From positions 1 through 64,000 of the forward strand of contig JAAYZC010000003.1 in the NCBI GenBank assembly GCA_012515075.1: DNA of 64,000 nucleotides, given 5' to 3'. The notes beneath the pieces are model-generated. The model was not told the DNA's origin and did not search any database. It was given only the letters and a program-made list of their open reading frames with translations. A program made the position numbers and the translations under genes. Below, in pieces: positions 1-8,417 of this stretch. Position 1 is the first letter of the stretch, and each line of letters opens with the position of its first letter. The DNA comes from Thermoplasmatales archaeon. Its GTDB lineage: Archaea; Thermoplasmatota; Thermoplasmata; Methanomassiliicoccales; Methanomethylophilaceae.

Positions 1-377
1 ATCAGGGAGTGGGGACCATTACTCTAAACTCATATTGTTCTGCCAAGATCGTTCTCACTCTACACGAGAGGCCTTTGTCGGAGGGCGCCCCTGTCTCTTG
101 CAATCGATTATCTTGATCTGACACATGTGGTATGAGAACATTTTGTCGAACTCTCTCGGATGTGTTTTTTCAAGGATAGCCCCTCTGTCCAATCGATCTC
201 GCCGTTGAAGGCCTTTGGATTTTGAACGTACACGTGATCGATGACGGTTGCCGGATTCCGATGCTTACAATGAGTCTTTCGAACGTGCCCGTATCCGGAT
301 GGGTCCGTTGACGATGCGTGAGAGTACATCTGTCGTTATCATCGTTCTAGAAAGCATTGTGGACAGCTTGATATAAT
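1..377. other. Lower-GC stretch without a confident gene
   Basis: This stretch looks clearly poorer in G and C than the rest of the window. A 73-codon open frame on the minus strand (108-329) is flanked closely by stops, has no good ribosome site and resembles nothing I can name. It could be a decayed gene or chance. The end of an older gene or mobile element is possible, but I see no terminal repeats. Confidence 0.4.
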
Positions 378-390
378 TTGAAATGTCCTT

Positions 391-400
391 TTATAAAGGG
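391..400 (+). promoter_or_regulatory. TATA-like box for the zinc-ribbon gene
   Basis: The motif TTTTATAAAG lies about 55 nt before the ATG at 453. A start site 25 nt downstream would leave a leader of about 30 nt carrying the GGAGGA ribosome site. Confidence 0.45.
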
Positions 401-452
401 CGGGGGCGGCGACACCGAGTCCCGTGCCGACGTATGCATAGGAGGAGATCGT

Positions 453-716
453 ATGGAGGAGAAGTATTGTCAGAGCTGCAGCATGCCGATGACCGGAGCG
501 GAGGACATGTACGGCACGAATGCCGACGGCAGCAGGAGCGAGGACTATTGCCTGTATTGTTACGAGAACGGGGCGTTCACATGCGACTGTACGATGAACG
601 AGATGCTGGAGCACAGCCTCCCGTACATGGTGGAGGCCAATCCCGACCTCGATGAGGACAGTGCCCGCAAGATCCTGCTGGATTATTTCCCGATGATGAA
701 GCGTTGGAAGCAGTGA
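453..716 (+). CDS. Small zinc-ribbon protein (Zn_ribbon_2-like)
   Basis: This is an 87-residue soluble protein with six cysteines in metal-knuckle spacing: C6, C9, C33, C36, C44 and C46. The pattern resembles the putative zinc-ribbon family PF12674. The C-terminal 35 residues look helical and end in a basic KRWKQ. The ATG at 453 was chosen because GGAGGA precedes it at good spacing; an upstream frame start at 378 would precede the likely transcription start. Its partner and role are unknown. It sits 85 nt ahead of the rubredoxin-flavoprotein gene, which has its own TATA-like box. Confidence 0.75.
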   Translation: MEEKYCQSCSMPMTGAEDMYGTNADGSRSEDYCLYCYENGAFTCDCTMNEMLEHSLPYMVEANPDLDEDSARKILLDYFPMMKRWKQ

Positions 717-750
717 ACGCCTAGGCGATCGGCCGCGCCTACGGGAGCAT

Positions 751-762
751 GGAACATATATA
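751..762 (+). promoter_or_regulatory. TATA-like box for the rubredoxin-flavoprotein gene
   Basis: The motif ACATATATAACG lies about 45 nt before the ATG at 802, with an AGGTG ribosome site between them. Confidence 0.5.
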
Positions 763-801
763 ACGTACGCAGACCGATACAGAGAGACAGGTGTTCTCGA
801 A

Positions 802-2574
802 ATGACGAAATGGATCTGTACGGTGTGCGGGCACATACACGAAGGAGACGGGCCTCCGGACACATGTCCGGTCTGCGGGAACCCCTCCGAGGTGTTCGTG
901 CCCTTGGAGAAGGTCTCGGAAAGCAGGAAGAGCGGGACCCCCTACCCGGAGATGGAATCATCCGCGGACCTTGTGGTCGTGGGAAGCGGTGCCGCGGGCC
1001 TTTCCGCCGCCGTCACCGCGATCGATAGGGGCGCCTCGGTGATGATCGTGGAGAAGGCGGCCCGCACGGGCGGGACCACCGCACGCTCGGGCGGGGGATA
1101 CTGGATACCCGGGAACCCCTATCAGAGGGAGATGGGGTACGCCGATGACAGGGGGGACTGCATCAGGTACATGGCGCGCTGCTCTTATCCCGAGCGCTAC
1201 GACCCGGAGGATCCGAATCTGGGACTTTCAGATAGGGAATACTCCCTGATAACAGTCTACTTCGACAGCGCCTCCGAGACGATCGAGCATTACGACCGCA
1301 TCGGCGCCCTGCACTCCACCGTGCGGATCAACTGGACAGGGAAACCCGACGTGGACTACATGGACCACCTGCCCGAGAACGGAGGCGTCCGCGGCCGTAC
1401 CCTCTTCCCGAAGAAGGATGACGGGAAGCAGGGCTGGGGAGTCGACATGATCGCTCACATGGAGAGGTGGGTCAGGTCCCGTGGGGCGAAGATCTTCACG
1501 GGATACCGCGCATCTTCGTTGATAATGGAGGACAGTGGGAGGGTGGCAGGCGTGACGGCCAGATCGGGAGACTACGAGATGCGCCTGAGGGCTCGCATGG
1601 GGGTCGTCTTCTGCAGCGGGGGCTACACCCACAATCCGGAATTCCTGCGGAACTTCCAGCCGGGCCCTGTGCTTGGCGGTTGCGCCACACCCACGAACAC
1701 CGGGGACTTCATACCCCTGGCGTGCTCCGCCGGAGCCAAGCTGGGCAACATGAACGGCGCCTTCCGCTCCCAGATAATCTTCGAGAAGGCTCTGGCCGAA
1801 CCGGAGGTCCCGGCCAACATCTTCTACATACCCGGGGACAGCGCGATCCTGGTGGACAGGCACGGGCAGAGGATCATGGACGAGAAGCGCAACTACAACG
1901 ACCGCGCCAGAATGCACTTCGAATGGGATGCGCAGAACGCCGAATGGAGGAATCTGCTCACATTCATGCTGTTCGACCAGAGGTGCGCCGACCTCTGGCA
2001 GGGGTCGCCCCCGTTCCCCAAGCAGGGGAAGGATGCCCCTCTGCCGGGATATCTGATGAAGGCCGACACCTGGGAGGGCCTGTGCTCGGAGATCTCCGGA
2101 CGCCTCGGGATGCTCTCCCGCAACACCGGCGGATTCTCCCTGGACCGGGACTTCCCGGACAACCTGAAGCGCACGGTGGACGAGTTCAACGCCTATGCCG
2201 GGGCGGGCAAGGATTCCATGTTCCACCGCGGGGACTACACGTACGACCGCGAATGGACCACCTTCCCGCCCAGGAACCCCGATGCCGTCTGGCCTCCGGA
2301 GGGCTCCAAGAACCCCACCATGCATCCGCTGGGCGAGGGGCCGTTCTACGCCATCATACTGGCATCCGGCACCCTGGACACCAACGGCGGCCCGGTCATA
2401 GACGGCAACGGTCGCGTGCTGGGTTGGGACGACATCCCCATAGAGGGGCTCTATGGTGCGGGCAACTGCATAGCGTCCCCAACCGCCGGCGCATACTGGG
2501 GCGGAGGGAGCACGATAGGCCCCGCGCTGACGTTCGGGCGCCTGGCAGCTCTGCATGCAACCCGCGGCATGTGA
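802..2574 (+). CDS. Rubredoxin-like domain fused to FAD-binding fumarate reductase/ketosteroid dehydrogenase-type flavoprotein
   Basis: The 590-residue protein opens with a rubredoxin-like iron site (C6, C9, C22, C25), then a linker, then a dinucleotide-binding GSGAAG (61-66) and a glycine-rich FAD segment RTGGTTARSGGG. The C-terminal part ends with the typical GLYGAGNC and GPALTFGRLAA segments of FAD_binding_2 enzymes such as fumarate reductase flavoproteins and 3-ketosteroid dehydrogenases. No signal peptide is visible, so it is probably cytoplasmic. The fused iron domain suggests it takes electrons from, or gives them to, another redox protein. The substrate is unknown; urocanate-, fumarate- or enone-type acceptors are all possible. 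It is followed by a strong hairpin terminator. Confidence 0.85.
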   Translation: MTKWICTVCGHIHEGDGPPDTCPVCGNPSEVFVPLEKVSESRKSGTPYPEMESSADLVVVGSGAAGLSAAVTAIDRGASVMIVEKAARTGGTTARSGGGYWIPGNPYQREMGYADDRGDCIRYMARCSYPERYDPEDPNLGLSDREYSLITVYFDSASETIEHYDRIGALHSTVRINWTGKPDVDYMDHLPENGGVRGRTLFPKKDDGKQGWGVDMIAHMERWVRSRGAKIFTGYRASSLIMEDSGRVAGVTARSGDYEMRLRARMGVVFCSGGYTHNPEFLRNFQPGPVLGGCATPTNTGDFIPLACSAGAKLGNMNGAFRSQIIFEKALAEPEVPANIFYIPGDSAILVDRHGQRIMDEKRNYNDRARMHFEWDAQNAEWRNLLTFMLFDQRCADLWQGSPPFPKQGKDAPLPGYLMKADTWEGLCSEISGRLGMLSRNTGGFSLDRDFPDNLKRTVDEFNAYAGAGKDSMFHRGDYTYDREWTTFPPRNPDAVWPPEGSKNPTMHPLGEGPFYAIILASGTLDTNGGPVIDGNGRVLGWDDIPIEGLYGAGNCIASPTAGAYWGGGSTIGPALTFGRLAALHATRGM

Positions 2575-2581
2575 TCTCGGG

Positions 2582-2597
2582 CCGCAGACCGCTGCGG
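2582..2597. terminator. First hairpin between convergent genes
   Basis: CCGCAG and CTGCGG form a perfect 6-bp stem around a 4-nt loop, just after the flavoprotein stop and before the larger hairpin. Confidence 0.5.
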
Positions 2598-2614
2598 GAT
2601 GATGGATGAAGAAG

Positions 2615-2648
2615 ACGCGGCATCGGGTCATGCGATCCGATGCCGCGT
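2615..2648. terminator. Strong bidirectional hairpin terminator
   Basis: ACGCGGCATCGG (2615-2626) and CCGATGCCGCGT (2637-2648) pair perfectly over 12 bp around a 10-nt loop. The hairpin lies between the plus-strand flavoprotein gene and the minus-strand hcp gene, and a short T-rich stretch follows on the plus side. It could serve both transcripts or protect their 3-prime ends. Confidence 0.7.
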
Positions 2649-2663
2649 AATTGGTTTTCGCCT

Positions 2664-4244
2664 TCAGGCCTCTATCCTGAGGATCCTCATGTCGCTTCCG
2701 ACCTCGCCGTTGGCCTTGAGGCCGAAGGTCCCCACCAGGACGTCCAGTATCGCCGGGGTGACGAACTCGGGCAGGCGGGGGCCCAGCATGATGTCCTTTA
2801 TGCCCAGGTGGAGCAGCGAGAGCAGCACAAGGCATGCCTTCTGCTCGAACCATGCTATGTTGAAGGACAGCGGGAGCTCGTTGATGCTCACACCAAAGGC
2901 CTTGGACAGCGCATCGGCTATGACCACGAGAGAGTAGCAGTCGTTGCACTGACCGGCGTCTATGACGCGGGGTATGCCTCCGATGTCTCCGAGACCCAAC
3001 TTGTTGTAGCGGTACTTGGCGCATCCCGCGGTCAATATGACCGTGTCCGCAGGAAGGGCCTTCGCGAACTCGGTGTAGTAGGTCCTGCCCTTCTCCCTGC
3101 CATCGCAGCCGGCCATGACGACGAACCTCTTGATCGCGCCCGTCTTCACGGCATCCACCACCTTGTCCGCCAGGGACAGCACCGTTCCGTGGGCCAATCC
3201 TATCACCAGCTCCATGTCGTCTATCTTCTCCGGGGGCTTGCACCCCTTGGCCATCATGATGATCTCGGAGAAGTCCTTGTCGCCGTTCACGTCCGCAGGT
3301 ATGTACTTCACCCCGGAGACCCCTGCGACACCGGTGGTGAACAGCCTGTCCTTGTACTCGTCGGTGGGTATGAGAACGCAGTTGGTGGTCAGCAGTATGG
3401 GTCCGTTGAAGGAGGCGAACTCCTTCTTCTGCTCGTACCAGGCACCGCCGTAGTTGCCCACCAGATTGTCGTACCTCTTGAGCTCGGGGTATGCGTTGGC
3501 CGGGAGCATCTCGCCGTGGGTGTAGACATCGATGCCCGTGCCCCTGGTCTGCTCCAGGAGCATCCTGAGGTCCTTCAGGTCGTGGCCGGAGATCAGGATG
3601 CCGGGGTTCTTGCCGACACCTGTCTTCACCACGGTTATCTCGGGGGTGCCGAAGGTGTCGGTGTTGGCCTTGTCCAGGAGGGCCATGCACGTGACTCCCG
3701 CCTCGCCGCATTCCATGTTGAGTGCGACCAGTTCATCGGCCGACAGGTCCTTCCTTATGGCTGCCAGGCCCTTCCTGAGGAACGCCTCCACCTCTTCGTC
3801 GGTCCTTCCGAGGACCACGGCATGGTGGTAGTAGGCTGCCAGTCCCTTTAGTCCGGCCAGCAGGAGCTCCTTCAGGGAGCGCAGGTCGGCGTTCCTGTCG
3901 AAGGATTCGATGCCCACTCCCTCGGGGGGATGGGAGGTCCCGCAGAAGTGGCATGCCGCATCCAGCTCCTTTATCAGAGCCTTGTTCTCCCTGAAACAGC
4001 TCTGGATGGTATCCAGATCGAAGTTGGTGTTGGTAAGTGTCATGAACAGCCCGTCCGCCACTCTGGCGTCTATATCGGCCAGGACGTCCGCGGGCAGATC
4101 CTTCTCCTCTGCGGCCTTGGACAGGACCATGAGCGACTGTATCAGGAGGTCCTGGGCATCCGCTACTTCCGGTGTCTTGCCGCAGACCCCTATCTTCGTG
4201 CATCCTCCGTTCTTTATCGTCTCTTCACATTGTCTGCATCTCAT
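2664..4244 (-). CDS. hcp: Hybrid cluster protein (hydroxylamine reductase)
   Basis: This 526-residue protein begins MRCRQCEETI and carries the N-terminal cysteine group of the hybrid cluster protein family, followed by the conserved HGEMLPANAYPEL, LLTTNCVL, GCDGRE, TAGCAKYRYN and GQCNDCYS segments that hold the Fe-S-O cluster. The family reduces NO or hydroxylamine and protects against nitrosative stress in anaerobes. Length matches the shorter archaeal/clostridial class. I prefer the ATG at 4244, because AAGGTG lies at proper spacing from it and overlaps the alternative GTG at 4253. It is a single gene with its own upstream region carrying an inverted repeat. Confidence 0.93.
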   Translation of the reverse strand: MRCRQCEETIKNGGCTKIGVCGKTPEVADAQDLLIQSLMVLSKAAEEKDLPADVLADIDARVADGLFMTLTNTNFDLDTIQSCFRENKALIKELDAACHFCGTSHPPEGVGIESFDRNADLRSLKELLLAGLKGLAAYYHHAVVLGRTDEEVEAFLRKGLAAIRKDLSADELVALNMECGEAGVTCMALLDKANTDTFGTPEITVVKTGVGKNPGILISGHDLKDLRMLLEQTRGTGIDVYTHGEMLPANAYPELKRYDNLVGNYGGAWYEQKKEFASFNGPILLTTNCVLIPTDEYKDRLFTTGVAGVSGVKYIPADVNGDKDFSEIIMMAKGCKPPEKIDDMELVIGLAHGTVLSLADKVVDAVKTGAIKRFVVMAGCDGREKGRTYYTEFAKALPADTVILTAGCAKYRYNKLGLGDIGGIPRVIDAGQCNDCYSLVVIADALSKAFGVSINELPLSFNIAWFEQKACLVLLSLLHLGIKDIMLGPRLPEFVTPAILDVLVGTFGLKANGEVGSDMRILRIEA

Positions 4245-4325
4245 ATGATTCACCTTTCACGGTTCCCTGTGTAATCCGATAAGAGGTCCGCATTGACATG
4301 CATCTCTCGGATATCGACAGTATGC

Positions 4326-4346
4326 TAGGTATCTAATGTATACCTA
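4326..4346. promoter_or_regulatory. Inverted repeat upstream of hcp
   Basis: TAGGTAT (4326-4332) and ATACCTA (4340-4346) are perfect inverted 7-bp arms around a 7-nt spacer. The site lies about 80 nt before the hcp start and overlaps an AT-rich TATA-like stretch, as an operator for a stress regulator would. No known consensus is matched. Confidence 0.45.
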
Positions 4347-4446
4347 CGTATAAATGGTAGAGGGTTTCCCCGCGTATACCCTATGAATCGAGTCTCCTAG
4401 GGGCGGACCCGCAGATAACAGGAGCCGTGCAGGCAGGGGGCGGGGA

Positions 4447-5526
4447 TCACCTTCCGTCGTCCGAGTTGCCCGGGGAGAAGTATCTCCTCCCACGGGACAT
4501 CAGGTCCGCGAATTCCGAGGGGTCCTCGCTGAGGGATGCCCTGCGGAGGTCCTCCACCGCCCCGCTGAACATCCCCCACATCCCCTGGCTGTTCGAATTG
4601 AGACGCTGTATCTCGTAGTAAAGCATGGGGTCCTCGAGCGCCACCGAACGGTTAGCCTCGAGGTTCTTGTTGAAGGTGGTGCTGGCCACGGACATCATGT
4701 CCTCGAAGGATATGCCCGACCTCTCCAGGACCGTGAAGAACGCGATGTTCACGGCGTGGCTCAGACCAAGGACGTAGGACATGTACGCGTCGTGATCCTC
4801 CACCGGCATCCTCCTTATGTGCGCCCCGTATCCCCCGAACAGCTCGAGTGCCGCCTCCGATGCACGGGGGCAGCCGCAGTCGCAGATTATAAGGTTGCGG
4901 CCGTACATCGACGCCGCGGAGGGTCCGAACATGGGGTGCAGCGAACAGACCTCCCTCCTGGATGCCATCTCCCTGATGGTGTCGCAGAACGGGGACTTCA
5001 GAGAGGACACGTCCATTATCAGCGTGTCCGGTCCGCATATACCGTCGAGCTCCGAGAGGACCCCTTCCACCGCATGTATGGGTGTGGAGATGATAACCAC
5101 GTCCGCGAGGGCGGCATCACGGATGCCCAGACCGTTGTCCGAGCCCGGATCGACGATGTCCAGACGGTGACCTGACGCCCCCAGCAGATGGGCGAACCAT
5201 GCGCCCATCCTCCCGCCTCCTCCGACTATGCATATCCTCAGGGATGATCCTCTCCGGGGCATGCGGGACAGCAGCTCGGCGGATTCCTTGACCAGAGCGC
5301 GGCATACCGACTCCGCTGTGTCCGGATCCGTCCCGTTATCGGAAGCCATCCTGCTGTACCTCTCCAGAGCTGCCTTCTCGGCGGAAGGGTCCACGGCGGG
5401 AAGCCCCGCATCGGTTCTGAGGGAGCCTTCCCTCAGGGCCGCATCCCTGCGCATGCGTATCAGCTCCATTATGCGGGCGTCTATCTCCGCCGTGCCGGCG
5501 GGCCCCGATGCCTCCTCGGAGCTCAT
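4447..5526 (-). CDS. tyrA: Chorismate mutase/prephenate dehydrogenase, bifunctional
   Basis: The 359-residue protein starts with a helical chorismate-mutase-like segment (about 15-85) containing IDARIMELIRMRRD. An NAD(P)-binding fold with GGGGRMG (102-108) and the prephenate dehydrogenase landmarks SLHPMFGPS and GLSHAVN follow. It would make 4-hydroxyphenylpyruvate for tyrosine. The start ATG overlaps the stop of the upstream aldolase gene by four bases (ATGA), so the two are translated together. The fused mutase is shorter and less canonical than bacterial AroQ, so dual activity is inferred. Confidence 0.88.
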   Translation of the reverse strand: MSSEEASGPAGTAEIDARIMELIRMRRDAALREGSLRTDAGLPAVDPSAEKAALERYSRMASDNGTDPDTAESVCRALVKESAELLSRMPRRGSSLRICIVGGGGRMGAWFAHLLGASGHRLDIVDPGSDNGLGIRDAALADVVIISTPIHAVEGVLSELDGICGPDTLIMDVSSLKSPFCDTIREMASRREVCSLHPMFGPSAASMYGRNLIICDCGCPRASEAALELFGGYGAHIRRMPVEDHDAYMSYVLGLSHAVNIAFFTVLERSGISFEDMMSVASTTFNKNLEANRSVALEDPMLYYEIQRLNSNSQGMWGMFSGAVEDLRRASLSEDPSEFADLMSRGRRYFSPGNSDDGR

Positions 5527-6314
5527 CCCAGCAACCTCATGGCCTCTTCCACGTCCGCTCCGTGGAGGACCATCTCGGAGATGGCCGCGGCCATCCCCCG
5601 CACGTCCGAATGCTGGAACACGTTGCGCCCGATGGAGACACCTTTTCCTCCCGCCTCCAGAGAATCGTGGACCATGTTCAGGATGTCCCTGACCGAGCCC
5701 ATCTTCGGCCCTCCGGCTATCAGAACGGGGATCAGGGCCCCCCTGACTACCTCCCTGAACGAATCGATGTCCCCCGTGTAGCTGACCTTAACCAGGTCGG
5801 CGCCGATCTCGCAGCCGACCCTCGCCGCGTGGGCCACAAGCTCGGGGTCGAAAGGGTCCTTTATGCCCGGGCCGCGGGGGTATGCCATGACGATCAACGG
5901 AATCCCCCACTCCATGCACTTGGAGGACACCCCGCCTATGTCCGAAAGCATCCTGGCCTCGTCCTCGCTGCCGAGGTTTATATGCACGGACACCGCGTCG
6001 GCGCCCATCTTGATGGCGTCCTCCACCGTCGCCACGAGCACCTTGCTGTTCGAAGCGGAGCCGAAGTCCGTGGAAGCCGAAAGATGCAGTATCAGGCCCA
6101 CATCGTGACCGCTGCTCCTATGCCCCTGGGGAACTATGCCGCGCTGCATCAGAACCGCCGTGGCGCCCCCGTCCACCACCGAGCTGACCGTGTGCTTCAT
6201 GTCTATCAGTCCGGGTATGGGGCCGATGGACATGCCATGGTCGAGAGGCACTATGACGGCATTCCCGCTGTTCCTGTCCATTATCCTCTCCATCCTTATG
6301 CTCTTTCCGAACAT
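5523..6314 (-). CDS. 2-amino-3,7-dideoxy-D-threo-hept-6-ulosonate synthase (class I aldolase)
   Basis: This 263-residue aldolase has the VPLDHGMSIGP entry motif, GADAVSVHINLGS, the Schiff-base lysine segment ADLVKVSY and a phosphate-binding GGPKMGS. These are features of the DhnA family, which includes archaeal fructose-bisphosphate aldolase and the first enzyme of the archaeal shikimate entry route (AroA-prime). Coupling to tyrA by a four-base overlap favours the shikimate-entry role. The ATG at 6314 follows GGTGAC on the minus strand; a GTG at 6341 lies within the upstream dyad and is less likely. Confidence 0.85.
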   Translation of the reverse strand: MFGKSIRMERIMDRNSGNAVIVPLDHGMSIGPIPGLIDMKHTVSSVVDGGATAVLMQRGIVPQGHRSSGHDVGLILHLSASTDFGSASNSKVLVATVEDAIKMGADAVSVHINLGSEDEARMLSDIGGVSSKCMEWGIPLIVMAYPRGPGIKDPFDPELVAHAARVGCEIGADLVKVSYTGDIDSFREVVRGALIPVLIAGGPKMGSVRDILNMVHDSLEAGGKGVSIGRNVFQHSDVRGMAAAISEMVLHGADVEEAMRLLG

Positions 6315-6322
6315 GTCTGTCA

Positions 6323-6343
6323 CCGTGCTACGTGTTAGCACGG
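6323..6343. promoter_or_regulatory. Perfect 8-5-8 inverted repeat at the aroA-prime/tyrA start
   Basis: CCGTGCTA (6323-6330) and TAGCACGG (6336-6343) are perfect inverted arms around CGTGT. The dyad ends 9 nt before the ATG at 6314 and contains most of the ribosome-site sequence, so a bound repressor or an RNA hairpin there would block expression. It is a candidate control site for aromatic amino acid synthesis. Confidence 0.6.
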
Positions 6344-6438
6344 CACACTATATCAATGTTTTGCAGAGGCCGTGCCGTACGTCTGATCCTGGAACAAACG
6401 CTTAAAGGACCATCATCATATTGTACATAGGTGAAGAT

Positions 6439-7773
6439 GTGAACAGGGGCTTCTTGCTCATAGTAGCGGCGGTGGCCGCAATGGTCGCCGTGGGAGGTGT
6501 GCTGGCATCGGGTGTGCTCCATCAGGGAACGGACTACGAGGGGAGGACTGTCACCCTCATAGACCATCTGGACAGAGGAGAATACGATGAGGTCTTTGAA
6601 ATGTTCGACGACACCATGAAAGAGGACCCCTCCGCCAAAAACCTGCAGGCCACCTGGGAAGAGCATATACTAAGCAATTACGGACAGTTCGGCACGATAG
6701 AGGAGATCGATTACACCGATCAAACGCCCTACAGAATCGCCCAGGCATACTGCCATTTCATGTACGGCGGCTTGTGCATAACCGTTGTTTACAACATAGG
6801 GGGAACCGTGGCAGGACTGTTCTTCGGACCCTGGAACACAGATGATGACATGAATCTGCCCGAAGGTCTGAAGGAATCCGACGTCCTGATTAACAAAGGG
6901 ACGGAATGGGAGCTTGCCGGAAAGCTGACCGGACTCACTGGAGGGATTACAGGGACGGCCGCCGTGCTCGTACACGGCTCGGGACCCAGCGACATGGACG
7001 AGACGATCTACACCAACAAGCCCTTTCGCGACCTGGCATGGGGGCTCGCGGAGAGCGGCATCGATGTCCTGAGGTACGACAAGAGGACGTATGCGCACGG
7101 GGCGGCCATGGCCTCCATGGACAAGCTGACCGTGGAGGAGGAGACCATCCAGGACGCCATCGCCGCGGGGGTTATGCTCAGGGAGATGGGATACGAGAAC
7201 GTGTATCTGATCGGACACAGCATGGGCGGCATGCTGGCCCCCCGCATCCTCGAGGAGTGCCCCGGGACGTTCGACGGATTCGTCTCGATGGCCGGGAGCC
7301 CGCGCACCCTGACCGAGATAATCATCGACCAGAACCGGGCCGCCATAGAGGAGCTGGAGGGAGAGCAGAGGGAGTACTACGAGGGATTGATAGAAGCGGA
7401 GATCGGGAAGCTGGACCTCATGGACCGGTGGACGGAGCAGGAGCTTCTGTCGAACACCGTGTTCAGCCTGCCGGCCTACTACGTGAAGGAGATGAACTCC
7501 CATGACGCCGCGGAGGCGGCCAGGGGGCTTGACGTCCCCATGCTGTTCGTCCAGGGTTCGGCGGACTTCCAGGTCTCCGTCGAGAAGGACTACGAAGCGT
7601 GGCGCGACGCGATGAAGGGAGAGTCTTCGGCGGGGTTCATACTGTACCCCGGGCTCAATCATCTGTTCATGGTGTCCCAGGGCGACGACGCGGGCACGCT
7701 GAGGGAATACGCCCAGAAGGGCACCGTCAGCAACACGGTGATCGAGGACATCGCGGAGTTCATACTGGGATGA
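6439..7773 (+). CDS. Membrane-anchored or secreted alpha/beta hydrolase with DUF3887-like N-domain
   Basis: A hydrophobic N-terminal segment (about 4-24) acts as signal peptide or anchor. A small domain resembling DUF3887 (about 35-120) comes next, then an alpha/beta hydrolase fold with VHGSGPSD (oxyanion region), nucleophile motif GHSMGG (Ser261), a late acid in VQGSADFQV and the histidine in PGLNHLF. The domain order matches bacterial surface esterases/peptidases of the YbaC/S9-like group; the substrate is unknown. I chose GTG at 6439 because AGGTGA precedes it at about 5 nt and the signal sequence follows directly. Confidence 0.82.
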   Translation: MNRGFLLIVAAVAAMVAVGGVLASGVLHQGTDYEGRTVTLIDHLDRGEYDEVFEMFDDTMKEDPSAKNLQATWEEHILSNYGQFGTIEEIDYTDQTPYRIAQAYCHFMYGGLCITVVYNIGGTVAGLFFGPWNTDDDMNLPEGLKESDVLINKGTEWELAGKLTGLTGGITGTAAVLVHGSGPSDMDETIYTNKPFRDLAWGLAESGIDVLRYDKRTYAHGAAMASMDKLTVEEETIQDAIAAGVMLREMGYENVYLIGHSMGGMLAPRILEECPGTFDGFVSMAGSPRTLTEIIIDQNRAAIEELEGEQREYYEGLIEAEIGKLDLMDRWTEQELLSNTVFSLPAYYVKEMNSHDAAEAARGLDVPMLFVQGSADFQVSVEKDYEAWRDAMKGESSAGFILYPGLNHLFMVSQGDDAGTLREYAQKGTVSNTVIEDIAEFILG

Positions 7774-7838
7774 TCCGAGCATGCGTCGGACATTTCGGGC
7801 AGGATAATATAGACGTCTGGAGATGAAGGGAGGATACC

Positions 7839-8363
7839 ATGAAAACCATCAAAGACTTCGTCACGGACATACCGAACTTCCCGAAAGAGGGGATAATCTT
7901 CAGGGACGTCACCACGATCCTGAAAGACCCGGAGGGACTGAGGCTGGCGATAGACGGGCTCTCGGACATGCTGAAGGACGTGGAGTTCGACATGGTGGCC
8001 GGATCGGAGTCCAGGGGATTCATATTCGGGGCGCCGATAGCGTACAATTTCAACAAGGGCTTGGTGATCGTCCGCAAGAAGGGGAAGCTTCCCAGGGAGC
8101 ACATAGCCCAGGAGTACGACCTGGAGTACGGCACGGCCACCCTCGAGATGCACACAGACTCCATAGAGCCGGGGCAGAAGGTCGTCATCATCGACGACCT
8201 GATAGCCACGGGCGGGACGACGGAGGCCATGATAAAGATGATCGAGAAGCTCGGCGGCGAGGTCGTGAAGATCTGCTTCGTCATAGAACTCGAGGGCCTG
8301 GATGGTAGGAAGAGGCTCGCCGGATACGATGTGGAGTCGCTTGCGATCTACGAAGGCAGATGA
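7839..8363 (+). CDS. apt: Adenine phosphoribosyltransferase
   Basis: The 174-residue protein starts with the Apt signature IKDFVTDIPNFPKEGIIFRDVT, has SRGFIFGAPIA and the PRPP loop VVIIDDLIATGGTT. It converts adenine and PRPP to AMP. Its size and motifs match bacterial-type Apt closely. The ATG at 7839 is preceded by GGGAGG. It lies alone between the hydrolase and the cardiolipin synthase, in the same direction. Confidence 0.95.
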   Translation: MKTIKDFVTDIPNFPKEGIIFRDVTTILKDPEGLRLAIDGLSDMLKDVEFDMVAGSESRGFIFGAPIAYNFNKGLVIVRKKGKLPREHIAQEYDLEYGTATLEMHTDSIEPGQKVVIIDDLIATGGTTEAMIKMIEKLGGEVVKICFVIELEGLDGRKRLAGYDVESLAIYEGR

Positions 8364-8417
8364 CCCCGGGCGCGGGCATTCAGCAGACAGATATAGTCGC
8401 ACGGCGATGATATAAAC

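Noticed and set aside
108-329. A 73-codon minus-strand ORF, possibly a transposase relic
   Set aside because: No catalytic motif, terminal repeat or good start signal could be shown; only noted as lower-GC sequence.
1228-3711. An 827-codon open frame on the minus strand across the flavoprotein and hcp genes
   Set aside because: It is out of frame with two clearly recognised genes, rich in R, G and H as GC-rich shadows are, and has no family resemblance.
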